A stretch of DNA of 64,000 nucleotides. Origin: Leptothoe kymatousa TAU-MAC 1615 (GTDB taxonomy: Bacteria; Cyanobacteriota; Cyanobacteriia; Phormidesmidales; Phormidesmidaceae). The DNA lies in contig NZ_JADOER010000016.1 in the NCBI RefSeq assembly GCF_018739865.1, positions 56,923 through 120,922 of the forward strand, read 5' to 3'. The translations under genes were made by a program, and so were the position numbers. Numbering within the stretch: the first letter of the stretch is position 1; each line of letters begins with the position of its first letter. The notes beneath the pieces were generated by a model that saw only the letters and a list, made by a program, of their open reading frames with translations, searched no databases and was not told where the DNA came from. Below are positions 1 through 11,752 of the stretch, piece after piece.

Positions 1-1500
1 GCGCTGCTAGTCGTGGATGCCTCCCAGGGTGTAGAAGCACAAACCCTAGCCAATGTTTACTTGGCACTGGAAAACGATTTAGAAATTATCCCGGTTTTAA
101 ATAAGGTGGATTTGCCCGGTGCCGATCCAGAACGGGTAAAGCAGGAAATCGAAACTATTGTGGGCCTCGATTGCAGCAACGCCATTGAGGCATCTGCCAA
201 AGCCGGTATTGGCATTGAGGACATCCTCGAATCTATTGTCGAGACAGTGCCCGAACCGGAAGACAATACGAAAAAACCGCTACGTGCCCTGATTTTTGAT
301 AGCTATTACGACAGCTATCGTGGAGTGATTGTCTATTTCCGAGTGGTAGATGGCACCTTAAGCCGCCGCGATCGCATTCGGCTGATGGCCTCCGGCAAAG
401 AATATGAAATCGATGAACTTGGCGTCCTATCCCCCCACCAGGTAGAAGTCGACGAACTCCACGCTGGCGAAGTGGGGTATATTTCTGCATCCATCAAAGC
501 CGTAGCCGATGCCCGAGTGGGGGACACCATCACCCTAGTGAAACGAAAAGCCGAAGAGCCTCTGCCCGGCTACGTAGAAGCAAATCCCATGGTGTTTTGC
601 GGTCTTTTCCCCACCGACTCCGACCGGTACGAAGACCTGCGGGAGGCTCTCGAAAAACTAAAGCTCAACGATGCCGCCCTACAATACGAACCCGAAACCT
701 CCAGCGCGATGGGGTTTGGCTTTCGCTGCGGCTTTTTAGGACTGCTGCATATGGAAATCGTGCAGGAACGCCTAGAACGAGAGTACAACTTGGATTTAAT
801 TACCACGGCACCCTCCGTGGTATATCGCGTCACCACCATTGACGGCGAAGTTCTGAACATCGACAACCCCTGCGAGCTACCCGATCCCCAAGCACGGGAA
901 AAAATCGAAGAGCCCTACGTCAAGGTGGAAATGTTAACCCCCGAGGAGTTTGTCGGGACATTGATGGATTTGTGCCAGACCCGACGGGGAGACTTCAAGG
1001 ACATGAAGTACTTAACCGAAGGCCGCACCACACTCGTCTACGAACTCCCCCTAGCCGAGGTAGTCACCGACTTTTTTGACCAGATGAAGTCCAGATCTCG
1101 TGGCTACGCCAGTATGGAATATCAGCTGATCGATTACCGCGTCAATCACCTGGTGAAGCTAGATGTGATGATAAACGGCGATAAAGTTGATCCCCTAGCC
1201 GCCATCGTCCATAGGGACCAAGCCTATTATGTGGGCAAAGCCCTGGCCGAAAAGCTCAAGGAGCTGATTCCCAGACACCAGTTCAAAATTCCCATCCAGG
1301 CGGCCATTGGTAGTCGTATCATTGCCAGCGCTAGTATTCCAGCGCTGCGAAAGGATGTACTGTCCAAGTGCTATGGCGGTGATATTTCTCGTAAGAAAAA
1401 ATTGCTGAAAAAACAAGCTAAAGGTAAAAAGCGTTTGAAAGCCATTGGCACGGTGGATGTTCCCCAGGAAGCATTCATGGCTGTATTGAAATTAAATTAA
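1..1500 (+). CDS. lepA: Elongation factor 4 (LepA), 5'-truncated by window edge
   Basis: Frame open from base 1 ([43 protein letters not shown]: GTPase G3/G4 region with NKVD) through LepA C-terminal domain [41 protein letters not shown]. Confidence 0.97.
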   Translation, partial: ALLVVDASQGVEAQTLANVYLALENDLEIIPVLNKVDLPGADPERVKQEIETIVGLDCSNAIEASAKAGIGIEDILESIVETVPEPEDNTKKPLRALIFDSYYDSYRGVIVYFRVVDGTLSRRDRIRLMASGKEYEIDELGVLSPHQVEVDELHAGEVGYISASIKAVADARVGDTITLVKRKAEEPLPGYVEANPMVFCGLFPTDSDRYEDLREALEKLKLNDAALQYEPETSSAMGFGFRCGFLGLLHMEIVQERLEREYNLDLITTAPSVVYRVTTIDGEVLNIDNPCELPDPQAREKIEEPYVKVEMLTPEEFVGTLMDLCQTRRGDFKDMKYLTEGRTTLVYELPLAEVVTDFFDQMKSRSRGYASMEYQLIDYRVNHLVKLDVMINGDKVDPLAAIVHRDQAYYVGKALAEKLKELIPRHQFKIPIQAAIGSRIIASASIPALRKDVLSKCYGGDISRKKKLLKKQAKGKKRLKAIGTVDVPQEAFMAVLKLN

Positions 1501-1529
1501 CAGCCAGTGCTTAATTGCAGCTTTTCAAG

Positions 1530-1573
1530 AAAATAGGAGCTATAGCATTTATCAGCTATGGCTCCTATTTTTT
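1530..1573 (+). terminator. Rho-independent-type terminator after lepA
   Basis: Inverted repeat aaaataggagctatag...ctatggctcctatttt followed by T-rich tract, 30 bp after the lepA stop. Confidence 0.8.
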
Positions 1574-1688
1574 AGTTCTTGCCTGGCCCTACACCACTGG
1601 AACTGCTCTGCTGACCAGAGGCAGTGACTGCTTCTGGTCAGCGCAATACAAACACTTCAGTTTGCTTAAGACTTAAGCCTGTGTGAGA

Positions 1689-1732
1689 CGCTTACGCTTG
1701 CTTAAGGCGCTTATGCTTGCTTAAGGCGCTTA
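1689..1732. repeat. 19-bp tandem duplication over the 3' end of the PEP-CTERM gene
   Basis: cgcttacgcttgcttaagg / cgcttatgcttgcttaagg / cgctta, about 2.3 copies. Confidence 0.85.
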
Positions 1733-2553
1733 GCTGCGATCGCACCGACAGCCAAGAGACCCAGCATTGCAGAAGGCTCAGGTACACTTTCAGGATTAGG
1801 CTGGTTTTCTGCAACCGAACCCAAAATCTTCCAGTCAGGACCACGGTAAGCTCTACCACGGCTGAAGACTCGTACACCAGCGATGGGAGCCTCAACCCCC
1901 AGATCCGCCATGCTCACACCCAGAGAACTAACCTTCTGAGTACCGCCAATTTCCTGAGTGTTTAAGTTGAAACCAGCGTAGTCCCAACTACTAGAGCTGC
2001 TTAAAGCAAACAGACTACCAACGGCATTTCCTGCATTATCAATGGCTTGAAGATCCATCTTGCTGTTCATTCCCCGTTCCCAAACGAAGAGGTTATCAAC
2101 AGCCTGATCGAAATACAGATCCATGGCGAAGTTACCGGAGTCTTCTGTATCAATAATATTGTTGAGGTTGTTATTGCTCAGGACAGCACTGAGTTGAGCA
2201 CTATCAGGTGCCTCCACACCCCGGGTCAAAATAGTGCCATTGCCCATGTCGAGGGTTGCCTTGTCACCTAGGTCAACACTGGCAGCACCCGAATTACCAC
2301 CAGTCCAAAGGTCATTAGTCACATTGTCCACATAGTTGACCAATGTAAAGTCGCTAATGGATTTGAATTCACCAGTCACCTCATCATTGAACTCAACAGA
2401 ATCTAGCCAAATATTGTTGACCCAGCGATCATTGCCGGAAAAATCAGTACTATAGTTCGTCTTAAAATTAAATGCATTTGCAGGTGCTTGCATTGCGACG
2501 ACTAGCGTACTTGCTGCCATTCCAATACCAACTGCCAAGTGACGAAATTTCAT
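1711..2553 (-). CDS. PEP-CTERM / exosortase-dependent surface protein (XDP2-like)
   Basis: Signal peptide (MKFRHLAVGIGMAASTLVVAMQAPANA), C-terminal VPEPSAMLGLLAVGAIAAKRLKQA (PEP motif, TM helix, basic tail); WERGMNS and GPDWK motifs resemble the XDP2 family from memory. Confidence 0.75.
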   Translation of the reverse strand: MKFRHLAVGIGMAASTLVVAMQAPANAFNFKTNYSTDFSGNDRWVNNIWLDSVEFNDEVTGEFKSISDFTLVNYVDNVTNDLWTGGNSGAASVDLGDKATLDMGNGTILTRGVEAPDSAQLSAVLSNNNLNNIIDTEDSGNFAMDLYFDQAVDNLFVWERGMNSKMDLQAIDNAGNAVGSLFALSSSSSWDYAGFNLNTQEIGGTQKVSSLGVSMADLGVEAPIAGVRVFSRGRAYRGPDWKILGSVAENQPNPESVPEPSAMLGLLAVGAIAAKRLKQA

Positions 2554-2928
2554 GGGCTTTCCCTATACCAATGTGTTTATGTGCGGTGCTTGACGGCCGA
2601 GTATCAAATATCACTGCGGCTCACAAACATCTTGTTCGAGGCTTAGGGTGTTTGAGAAGTCTCTAGAAAAAGCTTTATGGCACATTTGAAAACAACTGAA
2701 AAATCAGTATTTTCACTGATTCAAGCCATCTTGATTGGTTAATTCAGCAGTCAGCAGTTTGGACTGCACCATGGCACTAACCCGTATATTCTTGGCACGA
2801 CACCGCGCACGGCTACGACAAACCTACGACTTCTGCCGTAGCCCAAACTTACAGCGCCAGCGATGAGGCACAGCGATTTTACTGATTCAGCCCATAGGGC
2901 AAGTCACTAAATTGAGGCAAAGGCAATG

Positions 2929-5814
2929 TTATTTCGCCTCCATCCAATTATTACCAGCGTTAATTTCAACCTTTAAAGGCACAGATAACTTCACAACAGA
3001 TTCCATGGTTGTGGCAATTTTGGCTTCCAATGCTGGCCACTCGCCTGGGGGAATTTCAAAAATCAATTCATCATGCACCTGTAGCAATAGCCTGGCTTCG
3101 TATTCTTTGAGGGTCTCATGGAGCTGGATCATGGCAATTTTGATGATGTCAGCACTAGAGCCTTGAATCGGTGCATTCGCTGCAGCCCTTAATAAACCAG
3201 CATCATAACCACCAGGGCGGAGATGACTGAGATCAATTTCATCCGGTGATTTGCCTTTGAGGGGCGTCAGGCTATTACTGGAAAAATTGAAATAACGTCG
3301 TCGACCCAAAATGGTTTCCACATAGCCCTGGGCAATGGCTTCGCGCTGCATTTGTTGCAAGTAGTCAAATACGCGAGCATAGCGCTCGTTAAATTTATCG
3401 ATAAAGGATTTTGCTTCGGTGCGACTGACGCCCATTTCACGGGCAAAACGCACAGCTCCCATGCCATAAATCACGCCAAAGTTAATGATTTTGCCCATGC
3501 GCCGTTCTTCTGTCGAAATATCCTCCTTATCTAGCAGCAATTGGGCAGTCAAACTGTGGACATCATCGCCATTGCGATAGGCATCTATTAAGACCGATTC
3601 TCCACTGAGGTGTGTGAGAATTCGCAGCTCGATTTGAGAGTAGTCTGCAGCGGCTAATAGCCAACCCTCCTGGGGCAAAAATGCCTGACGAATCTGACGG
3701 CTAAAGGCTGTGCGTACTGGAATATTTTGTAGGTTGGGATTAGAGGAGGATAAACGACCGGTTGCCGTAACGGCCTGGTTAAAGTCGGTATGGACACGGC
3801 GTGTATCGGCTCGCACCAGCCTAGGCAAGGCATCTACGTAGGTAGATTTCAGTTTCGACAGGGTGCGATGACTGACAATGCAGTCCACCACTGGATGATC
3901 ACCCTGCAATTTTTCTAGGGTGGCTGCGTTCGTGGAGTACCCCGTTTTGGTTTTACGGGTTTTCTTTTTGTCTAACCCCAGGGTTTCAAATAGCAATACA
4001 CTAAGCTGCTTGGGTGAGCTGAGGTTAAATTCTTCTCCCGCATAGTCGTAGGCTTTGATTTGCAACTCATACAAATCAGCCTCTAGCTGCTCGGAGAATT
4101 CTTTTAGATAGGCTTCGTTGATACGGATGCCGGTAGCCTCCATGTCTTCTAGCACCGGTTCTAGGGGAATTTCGACATCTCGGAACAGGGTTGCGATCGC
4201 ATCTACCTGCCGCAGTTCAGCCTGCAATATCGGCACCAGACGATAGGTTGCATGCACATCTCCCCCGCAATAAAGCGCCACCTGATCAATTGCAATATTC
4301 GCAATCGTTTTACCCTTAGGCACCAGATCTGAAAAGCTTTGAGCGGCCAAATTCAAATGGCGTAGCGATAAGTCCGTTAAATTATGACTGTTCTCAGGGT
4401 TAATCAAATAGCTCGCCAGCATGGTGTCAAACACCACCCCCACCAGCTGAATGCCTTGACGCCTCAATACCGCCCGGTCATACTTCGCATTTTGCAGCGC
4501 CTTAGGATAGTCAGCACTTTCCAAAATCGGCTTCAATGCAACCAATACGTCTGCTAACGGCAGCTGCTCACCCTGATCATGACCGACAGGAATATAGGCT
4601 AGCTCGCTTGGTCCCTCCCCCCAGCAACAGCCAATGCCCACCAAATCCGCATCCAAGGGATCAATAGCCGTCGTTTCCGTATCCCACGCCACAGGTGTTT
4701 CCCCCTGGGACTCCAACGTAGCAATGAGTTCCTGCAGCTGGGAGACAGTTGTCACCACTAACGGTTGAATATTAGCGTCCTCTACATCACTGGCAGCATC
4801 CGTCTCATCTGCAGAGAAAAACGACGTTTCCTCATCATCGATGGCTGTGGCTGCCCGACTCGATGAGGCCGTAGCGTCTCCCCCAAAGGCTTCCTGTAAT
4901 TTCTTGAGGCGATTAATGAAATGTTGAAACTCTAGATTTTTCAATAAAGGCACAACTGTACCTTCATCAAACCCCTCTAACTTACAATCAGCAAGCTCTA
5001 CATCCAGATCAATATCCCGAACAATAGTCGCTAAATACTTAGACTTTTCCGCATCTTCCTTGCCTGTTTCCAGTTTTTTCTTAACGGCCCCCTTCATTTC
5101 CGAAACCGCAGCATAGACACCGTCCAAACTCTGATGCTCCATCAATAGCTTGACCGCTGTTTTCTTACCTATACCCCGCACGCCAGGAATATTGTCCGAA
5201 GTATCGCCGCACAGAGCCTTATAGTCGATCACCTGATTTGGCTTAATACCAAGTTTTTCCTCAACTTCTTTAATGCCATATTCCTTAGCCAAACCATTAG
5301 TGCGTCCAAAGGTACTGCCCAAATGCAGCACCTTAATATGCTCATTGCTATCAATCAGCTGAAACAAATCTTGATCACCACTAAGGATACGGACCGCATA
5401 GCCTTCCTTCTCCGCTTTGGTCGCCAGAGTCCCGATCACGTCATCCGCTTCAAACCCAGGAGCCGTTAAAATCGGCAACTGAAACCCTGCCAACAAGTGC
5501 TTCAGGTTCTCTACATCCTCAAGAAAGTCTTCTGGCGCTTCAGGGCGTCCTTCTTTATAACTTTCAGCCGCTTCATGGCGGAATGTTGGCTGGGCCAAAT
5601 CAAAAGCCACCGCTGCATAGTCAGGCTTTTCCACTACCATCATGTCGCTCATGGATTTCAGAAAACCAAAACAGACACTAGTCGGGATCCCTTTGGAAGT
5701 GCGCAACCCTCCGTCACGACTTTTGGCATGGGCATAGTAGGAGCGAAATGCCAAGGAATGACCGTCAATGATTAGAAGCGTGGGTCTGTCAGAACTCAAA
5801 ACACATGTCGTCAA
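2929..5814 (-). CDS. polA: DNA polymerase I (5' nuclease, 3'-5' exonuclease and polymerase domains)
   Basis: Motifs DGHSLAFRSYYA, GFEADDVIGTLA, exo DTETTAIDP, polymerase A DYSQIELRILTHLSGE, motif C LLLQVHDELIFEIP. Confidence 0.97.
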   Translation of the reverse strand: MTTCVLSSDRPTLLIIDGHSLAFRSYYAHAKSRDGGLRTSKGIPTSVCFGFLKSMSDMMVVEKPDYAAVAFDLAQPTFRHEAAESYKEGRPEAPEDFLEDVENLKHLLAGFQLPILTAPGFEADDVIGTLATKAEKEGYAVRILSGDQDLFQLIDSNEHIKVLHLGSTFGRTNGLAKEYGIKEVEEKLGIKPNQVIDYKALCGDTSDNIPGVRGIGKKTAVKLLMEHQSLDGVYAAVSEMKGAVKKKLETGKEDAEKSKYLATIVRDIDLDVELADCKLEGFDEGTVVPLLKNLEFQHFINRLKKLQEAFGGDATASSSRAATAIDDEETSFFSADETDAASDVEDANIQPLVVTTVSQLQELIATLESQGETPVAWDTETTAIDPLDADLVGIGCCWGEGPSELAYIPVGHDQGEQLPLADVLVALKPILESADYPKALQNAKYDRAVLRRQGIQLVGVVFDTMLASYLINPENSHNLTDLSLRHLNLAAQSFSDLVPKGKTIANIAIDQVALYCGGDVHATYRLVPILQAELRQVDAIATLFRDVEIPLEPVLEDMEATGIRINEAYLKEFSEQLEADLYELQIKAYDYAGEEFNLSSPKQLSVLLFETLGLDKKKTRKTKTGYSTNAATLEKLQGDHPVVDCIVSHRTLSKLKSTYVDALPRLVRADTRRVHTDFNQAVTATGRLSSSNPNLQNIPVRTAFSRQIRQAFLPQEGWLLAAADYSQIELRILTHLSGESVLIDAYRNGDDVHSLTAQLLLDKEDISTEERRMGKIINFGVIYGMGAVRFAREMGVSRTEAKSFIDKFNERYARVFDYLQQMQREAIAQGYVETILGRRRYFNFSSNSLTPLKGKSPDEIDLSHLRPGGYDAGLLRAAANAPIQGSSADIIKIAMIQLHETLKEYEARLLLQVHDELIFEIPPGEWPALEAKIATTMESVVKLSVPLKVEINAGNNWMEAK

Positions 5815-6117
5815 AGCAGCTTTTTAATTAAAGCGTGTCCATGGCCAGAACTGTAGCTTTTTGGTGAAGACCTTCAGGTTTAAACGGTGAATGACTAGAT
5901 CCTGAATGGGCACAGATAGTCAAAGAAGCTGCGGGGAACTATCTAAGCAGTATGTGGAGTTGACGAGGACAGTCAGTTCGGAGATGACATACCCATCAAA
6001 TCAACCCCAATTGATACGACTACGTCGACACATATATATGAGACATCAACACACCCTCCGGACTGCAACCCACTTCACCAGAACCTTTAAAGACCGTAAG
6101 CCAGCTTCTCACACACC

Positions 6118-8787
6118 ATGCCGCTGTCATTAGATGCACTTTGGGTGGTTATCAGTGCCTGCTTAGTGTTCATCATGCAGGCAGGTTTTTTATGCATAGA
6201 GGCCGGCTCTACCCGACGAAAAAATAACATTAACGTTGCCATCAAAAACCTGGCTGATGCAGGCATATCCATCATCATCTTCTGGGCTTGTGGTTATGGC
6301 ATAATGTTTGGCCCTTCCGTCCACGGACTGTGGGGCAGTCAGCAGTTTTTTCCAGAGTTCCACCAAGACGGTTGGTCGATAATTTTCTTTGTCTTCCAAA
6401 CCATGTTCTGCAGCACCGCCGTCACAATTATGTCTGGTGCTGTCGCAGAAAGAATGACGTTTCGAGGCTATTTGTGCGGCGCTTTATTGATATCTGGCCT
6501 CATTTATCCCCTATACGGTCATTGGGTATGGAATGGTCTCAACGAGTCCTTAACCACAGGCTGGTTAGGCCAAAAAGGATTCGTAGACTTCGCCGGTTCT
6601 ACCGTCGTGCACAGTCTAGGCGGATGGGTGGCCCTGGCCGCATTAATCATCATTGGACCGCGACTCGGTAGATTTTCCCGACATAACTTTTCCCAACAAA
6701 CACCTAGCGCAGATTTACCCTTGGCCTTTCTGGGCACCCTACTGCTCTGGTTTGGCTGGTTTGGCTTTAACGGTGGCAGCACCCTAGCCTTTAATGAACA
6801 AGTACCCAGGATTTTAGGCAATACCTTGTTGGCTGGTGCAGCAGGACTGGTTACCCCTTTAGTCTGGTCGATAGGCATTAACAAACGCCAAGTCCATTTT
6901 CGAACCGTAATGAATGGGACTCTGGCTGGCCTAGTCGCCATTACGGCCAACTGCCACGCAGTATCTTTTAGAAGTGCCATTGTCATTGGTGCCGTGGGCA
7001 GCATCGTCATGATGCTAAGTGAGGTCCTGCTAGACAAGTGGAGGATTGATGATGCCATTGGAGCCGTCTCAGTGCACCTCGCCCCTGGCATATGGGGAAC
7101 TTTGGCCGTCGCATTACTGGGTGATTTAGAAGCAATAGGTACTGGCCTTTCCCGGCAACAACAGTTTGCGACGCAACTATCGGGCGTCCTAACCTGTGGA
7201 CTATGGTCCTTTACGCTAGCTCTTTTCGCATTCGCCTTGCTGAATCGATATGTCGCCCTACGAGTCTCCCGCAAGCATGAGTATTTGGGCTTAAATGTGT
7301 CGGAACATGGGGCTCAAAACGAATTGCAAGAGTTATTCAGAACGATGCAATCCCATGCGAAGACAGGTAACCTACAGCAGCGAGTTAGCAGTAGCACACT
7401 CACGGAAGTCGGACAAATTAGCCGATGGTACAACCAGGTTGTTGACGCCTTGGAACGATCAACAATTAAAACGAATGCCATCGTTATGACTGCCGCCGAT
7501 GGCATTTTGACGGTGGATGCAACCACCCTAGAAATTCAAAGTGCCAACCCAGCGATTGGCAAGATTTTTGGTCGCGATTGGCTCAACATCACAGGTAAGA
7601 CTCTGAACACAATCATTGCCACCGATTTTCCTCAAGGCCATGAGTATGCGCTACAAGCACTCCATCCTTTCTTATTACAAGCTGTTGAAACCGGCAACGT
7701 CTACGACGCCATTGGATTACATAAAGGTGGGCGCCATTTCCCCATAGAAATGGCAGCAACGCACTCAGAACTCAGAACTGATACGTTCTTGACGATTATG
7801 GTGCGAGACATTACCGATCGCAAAAAGGCGGAAGCTGCTCTGCTTAAATCAGAGTTAGACGCACGCCAGGCTGCCCAACAATTGCAGCAAGCCTTAGATG
7901 AATTAAAGCGCACCCAAATTCAGTTGCTGCAACGAGAAAAAATGGCCGGGTTAGGGCATCTGGTTGCAGGAATTGCCCATGAAATCAATAACCCTGTGGG
8001 GTTTATTTATAGCAATTTAAAGCATGCTGTCAGCTATGTTGACGTAATGATGGGGGCGATTGAGCACTACCAAGCAGAAAGATCCCCATCGACCAACGCT
8101 CAAACAGCCATTGACGACGACGAATTAGCGTTTATTAAAACGGATTTTCCTAAACTACTCAGTGCAATGCACTCAGGGACTGAACGCATTCGCAATATTG
8201 TGCAATCGTTGCGGAACTTCTCCCGCCACGATGAAGCTGCTCTCAAGAAGGTGGACGTTCATGAGGGTCTGAATAACACTCTGATGCTCTTGACCCATCG
8301 CCTGAATGCACAGGCCAAACGGCCAGCGATTAACATCTGTAAAAAATATGAGGAATCACTGCCTAAAATTGAATGTTTTGCAGGGGCCCTGAATCAGGTG
8401 TTTTTCCATATTTTTAGCAACGCCATTGATGCCCTCGAGCATCATCCATCAGGCACAATAACGGTTACGACAGCAAATGAAGGGGACTGGATTACCATCA
8501 CAATTGCGGACAATGGCAAAGGTATTCCCAAAGCCCTCCAACAACAAATTTTTGAACCATTTTTTACCACTAAACCGGTGGGCACTGGCACTGGCATGGG
8601 GTTAGCTATTAGCTATCAAATTATTACCAATCAACATGGTGGTAAGCTGCTGTGCCAGTCATTCTTGAACCATGGCACAGAGTTTCAACTAGTTTTGCCA
8701 GCCAAGCATCGACCTCAGGTTACGCACTCGAAAAATACGCCAGCACCAGAGCGGGCAACTGACTCGATGCTACCGCCATCGCCTTAA
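6118..8787 (+). CDS. Ammonium transporter (Amt) domain fused to HAMP-like/PAS and histidine kinase
   Basis: N-terminal Amt fold ([79 protein letters not shown]), then PAS-like segment ([28 protein letters not shown]), His[16 protein letters not shown], HATPase FSNAIDAL / IADNGKGIP / GTGMGLAIS. Confidence 0.93.
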   Translation: MPLSLDALWVVISACLVFIMQAGFLCIEAGSTRRKNNINVAIKNLADAGISIIIFWACGYGIMFGPSVHGLWGSQQFFPEFHQDGWSIIFFVFQTMFCSTAVTIMSGAVAERMTFRGYLCGALLISGLIYPLYGHWVWNGLNESLTTGWLGQKGFVDFAGSTVVHSLGGWVALAALIIIGPRLGRFSRHNFSQQTPSADLPLAFLGTLLLWFGWFGFNGGSTLAFNEQVPRILGNTLLAGAAGLVTPLVWSIGINKRQVHFRTVMNGTLAGLVAITANCHAVSFRSAIVIGAVGSIVMMLSEVLLDKWRIDDAIGAVSVHLAPGIWGTLAVALLGDLEAIGTGLSRQQQFATQLSGVLTCGLWSFTLALFAFALLNRYVALRVSRKHEYLGLNVSEHGAQNELQELFRTMQSHAKTGNLQQRVSSSTLTEVGQISRWYNQVVDALERSTIKTNAIVMTAADGILTVDATTLEIQSANPAIGKIFGRDWLNITGKTLNTIIATDFPQGHEYALQALHPFLLQAVETGNVYDAIGLHKGGRHFPIEMAATHSELRTDTFLTIMVRDITDRKKAEAALLKSELDARQAAQQLQQALDELKRTQIQLLQREKMAGLGHLVAGIAHEINNPVGFIYSNLKHAVSYVDVMMGAIEHYQAERSPSTNAQTAIDDDELAFIKTDFPKLLSAMHSGTERIRNIVQSLRNFSRHDEAALKKVDVHEGLNNTLMLLTHRLNAQAKRPAINICKKYEESLPKIECFAGALNQVFFHIFSNAIDALEHHPSGTITVTTANEGDWITITIADNGKGIPKALQQQIFEPFFTTKPVGTGTGMGLAISYQIITNQHGGKLLCQSFLNHGTEFQLVLPAKHRPQVTHSKNTPAPERATDSMLPPSP

Positions 8788-8952
8788 CCGTAGACATAGT
8801 CCTTCAACTTTCCATCCTCGAAGGCAATCCAGATGAAGCCCTGGCTTGGTTTGGGGGTGCCCCATAGTGCAACCAGAATCGCGAAAGGGACTGTTTGCCC
8901 ACACACTACTGGGAAATTATGAGACAATAATGAAAAATGAAACGATTATGAA

Positions 8953-9897
8953 ATGACACGACAGGCATCCCCACATCAGGGCAAACCAAAAATCTGGCTA
9001 GCAGGCATGATTTTACTGATGGGCCTAACCAACTGTGGGCAAGCCACACCGACATTAGAGGACTCCACTGGCAATGAGCGTAAGGTGGTATTAACCAGCT
9101 TTACAATTTTGGCAGACATGGCCCAGAACGTTGCTGGAGATGAGCTTCGGGTTGAATCCATTACCCGCATCGGCGCAGAAATTCATGGCTATGAACCCAC
9201 ACCCAGCGATTTAGTAAAGGCCCAGGATGCAGACTTGATTCTCTACAATGGCATGAACCTGGAGCGCTGGTTTGAGCAGTTTCTAGGGAATGTGCAGGAT
9301 GTCCCATCCGTGATTTTGACAACAGGGATCGAGCCGATTGCGATCGCAGCAGGCCCCTACACCGACAAACCAAATCCCCACGCCTGGATGTCGCCGCAAA
9401 ATGCGCTCACGTATGTTGAGAATATTCGCCAGGCATTTGTGGAACTCGACCCCGCCAATGCCAACATTTACAACACCAATGCCGCTACCTATAGCGAACA
9501 ACTAAAAGCCATTGACGAAAAGCTCAAGGCCAATCTTGCCCAGGTACCCGAGAATGAGCGTTTTCTCGTGAGCTGTGAAGGCGCATTTTCATACCTTGCC
9601 CAGGATTACGATCTACAGGAAGTCTATCTATGGCCTATCAACGCTGAGCAACAATCCACACCAAAACAGATTCAAGGTGTCATTGACGCCGTTAACGCTA
9701 ACAACATTCCGACGGTTTTTTGCGAAAGTACCGTCAGCGACGAAGGCCAACAGGAAGTTGCCCGAGCCACCGGCGCAAACTTTGGGGGCAGCTTATATGT
9801 CGATTCCCTATCCACAGAGGATGGCCCTGTCCCCACATTTCTAGACCTTTTGCAATACGACACCCAAGTCATTAGCGAAGGACTATTATCGCCATGA
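8953..9897 (+). CDS. mntC: Manganese ABC transporter substrate-binding lipoprotein (MntC-type)
   Basis: Cluster A-1 SBP; lipobox MGLTNC; His/Glu/Asp ligand contexts (EIHGYEPTPSD, PNPHAWMSP, SCEGAFSYLA, YVDSLS) and the CEGAF...VFCEST cysteine pair typical of cyanobacterial MntC. Confidence 0.85.
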   Translation: MTRQASPHQGKPKIWLAGMILLMGLTNCGQATPTLEDSTGNERKVVLTSFTILADMAQNVAGDELRVESITRIGAEIHGYEPTPSDLVKAQDADLILYNGMNLERWFEQFLGNVQDVPSVILTTGIEPIAIAAGPYTDKPNPHAWMSPQNALTYVENIRQAFVELDPANANIYNTNAATYSEQLKAIDEKLKANLAQVPENERFLVSCEGAFSYLAQDYDLQEVYLWPINAEQQSTPKQIQGVIDAVNANNIPTVFCESTVSDEGQQEVARATGANFGGSLYVDSLSTEDGPVPTFLDLLQYDTQVISEGLLSP

Positions 9898-10038
9898 TTA
9901 TTCGCAACTCAAAGCTTTTATCGTCGCCCATAAGGTGCTGCGGGCTGTAGACCATGCCATCGATTTTAAGCACCCCCGCCGCTCTCAGTTTCTTACCGTT
10001 CTGATTTTCCTGTTATTTCTCACCCCACCCTATTCCTA

Positions 10039-10830
10039 ATGCGATCAGACACCTTTGGCATCACCGTTGAGAACATTAGCGTCACCTATAGCAATGCCCA
10101 TTTGGCGCTCTATAACGCTAGCTGCTATGTGCAACCGGGCACCATCACAGGCTTAGTTGGCCCCAACGGCGGTGGAAAATCCACCCTGTTCAAAACCATT
10201 ATGGGGTTTATTAGCCCCAACCAGGGCCGAGTTCACATCGATGGACTCTCGATCAAAATGGCCCAAAAACGGCAGCTGATGGCCTATGTCCCCCAAGCAG
10301 ACGATGTGGACTGGAACTTTCCGGTAAGCGTCGGGGATGTGGTGATGATGGGCCGCTATGGCTATATGAACATGCTGCGGATTCCCGGACGTGAGGACAG
10401 AAAACAGGTGGCGGAAAGTTTAGATCGTGTAGGCATGGCTGACTTTCGCCATCGCCAAATTGGAGAACTATCAGGGGGTCAGAAAAAGCGGGCGTTTTTA
10501 GCTCGGGCTATGGCCCAAAATAGTCGAGTCATTTTGCTCGATGAGCCCTTTACCGGGGTAGACGTTAAAACAGAAAAGCGGATTGTGAATCTGCTGCTAC
10601 AGCTGCGGGATGAAGGACACACCATTTTGGTGTCCACCCATGATCTGGCATCAATTTCTACATTTTGCGATCGCACCGTTCTACTCAATCGCACCGTGCT
10701 CGCCGAAGGCCAAACAGCAGATACTTTCACCGACGAGAATCTATCCATGACCTTTGGCGGCATGCCCCTCAAGGGTTTATCCAGTCATGCCTCCACCCTT
10801 AGCTCTCCCGTAAAACCTAGTTATGAATAG
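10039..10830 (+). CDS. mntA: Manganese/zinc ABC transporter ATP-binding protein
   Basis: Walker A GPNGGGKST, signature LSGGQKKRAFLARAMAQ, Walker B VILLDEP; between mntC and permease. Confidence 0.88.
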   Translation: MRSDTFGITVENISVTYSNAHLALYNASCYVQPGTITGLVGPNGGGKSTLFKTIMGFISPNQGRVHIDGLSIKMAQKRQLMAYVPQADDVDWNFPVSVGDVVMMGRYGYMNMLRIPGREDRKQVAESLDRVGMADFRHRQIGELSGGQKKRAFLARAMAQNSRVILLDEPFTGVDVKTEKRIVNLLLQLRDEGHTILVSTHDLASISTFCDRTVLLNRTVLAEGQTADTFTDENLSMTFGGMPLKGLSSHASTLSSPVKPSYE

Positions 10831-11728
10831 CCCCATGGCCCAACTACCCCTCCTGGACCCCATGGTGCAGTGGCTGTTAGAACCCTTACAGGCAGGCTTT
10901 ATGGTCAAAGCCCTATGGGTTAGCGCTTTTGTGGGCACCGTTTGCGCCGTCCTCTCCTGTTACATCACCCTCAAAGGTTGGTCCTTAATGGGCGATGCTG
11001 TTTCCCACGCGGTCGTACCGGGCGTCGTGGTCGCCTATGCCCTAGGCCTACCATTTGCCTTGGGCGCCTTTGTCTTCGGCTTTGGGGCAACGGTCATCAT
11101 TGGCTATGTCAAATCCCAAACCCGCTTAAAAGAAGATGCAGTGATTGGAGTCATCTTTACGGGCTTCTTCGCATTCGGCCTCGTCTTAGCCACAAAAATA
11201 CCGAGCAACGTGGATTTGTTTCACATCCTTTTTGGCAACGTCTTAGGGATTTCCCCATCAGATATTATCCAAACCCTGATCGCGGGTACTACGACGCTAG
11301 TGGTTATCCTATTGAGACGCAAAGACCTGCTCTTATTTTGCTTTGACCCCAACCATGCCAAAGCCATTGGGCTCAATACCCAGCTGATGTACTACACCTT
11401 GCTCTCAGTGCTGGCCTTAACCATCGTCACCGCCTTGCAAACGGCAGGCATTGTGCTTGTGGTCGCCATGTTAGTAACGCCAGGAGCTACGGCCTATTTG
11501 CTCACCGATCGCTTTGACCATATGCTAGCCATTTCGGTTGCCACTAGCGTTGTTTCCTGTATTCTCGGCACCTACCTTAGCTATCACCTGGACATGCCCA
11601 CCGGGGGCACCATCGTTGTTCTCATGACTATTCTTTTTGCCGTAGCCATGATTTTCGCACCCAAATATGGGATTCTTTCACAAAAATTGAACCGGCATCT
11701 GCCCGGTGCCGAGACCCGCTCCACATAG
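10823..11728 (+). CDS. mntB: Manganese/zinc ABC transporter permease (ABC-3 family)
   Basis: Multi-TM ABC-3 family signatures (WSLMGDAVSHAVVPGVVVAY, TAGIVLVVAMLVTPGATAYLLTDR); overlaps mntA by 8 bp. Confidence 0.88.
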   Translation: MNSPMAQLPLLDPMVQWLLEPLQAGFMVKALWVSAFVGTVCAVLSCYITLKGWSLMGDAVSHAVVPGVVVAYALGLPFALGAFVFGFGATVIIGYVKSQTRLKEDAVIGVIFTGFFAFGLVLATKIPSNVDLFHILFGNVLGISPSDIIQTLIAGTTTLVVILLRRKDLLLFCFDPNHAKAIGLNTQLMYYTLLSVLALTIVTALQTAGIVLVVAMLVTPGATAYLLTDRFDHMLAISVATSVVSCILGTYLSYHLDMPTGGTIVVLMTILFAVAMIFAPKYGILSQKLNRHLPGAETRST

Positions 11729-11752
11729 CTGGGTCTGCGCCACCGCATCACC

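Noticed and set aside
2812-2843. Small stem-loop ggctacg...cgtagcc downstream of polA
   Set aside because: Only 7 bp with a long loop and no T tract; insufficient evidence for a function.
6519-7274. 251-aa minus-strand ORF inside the Amt domain
   Set aside because: Antisense shadow ORF; the + strand Amt domain is clear and the translation has no recognisable fold.
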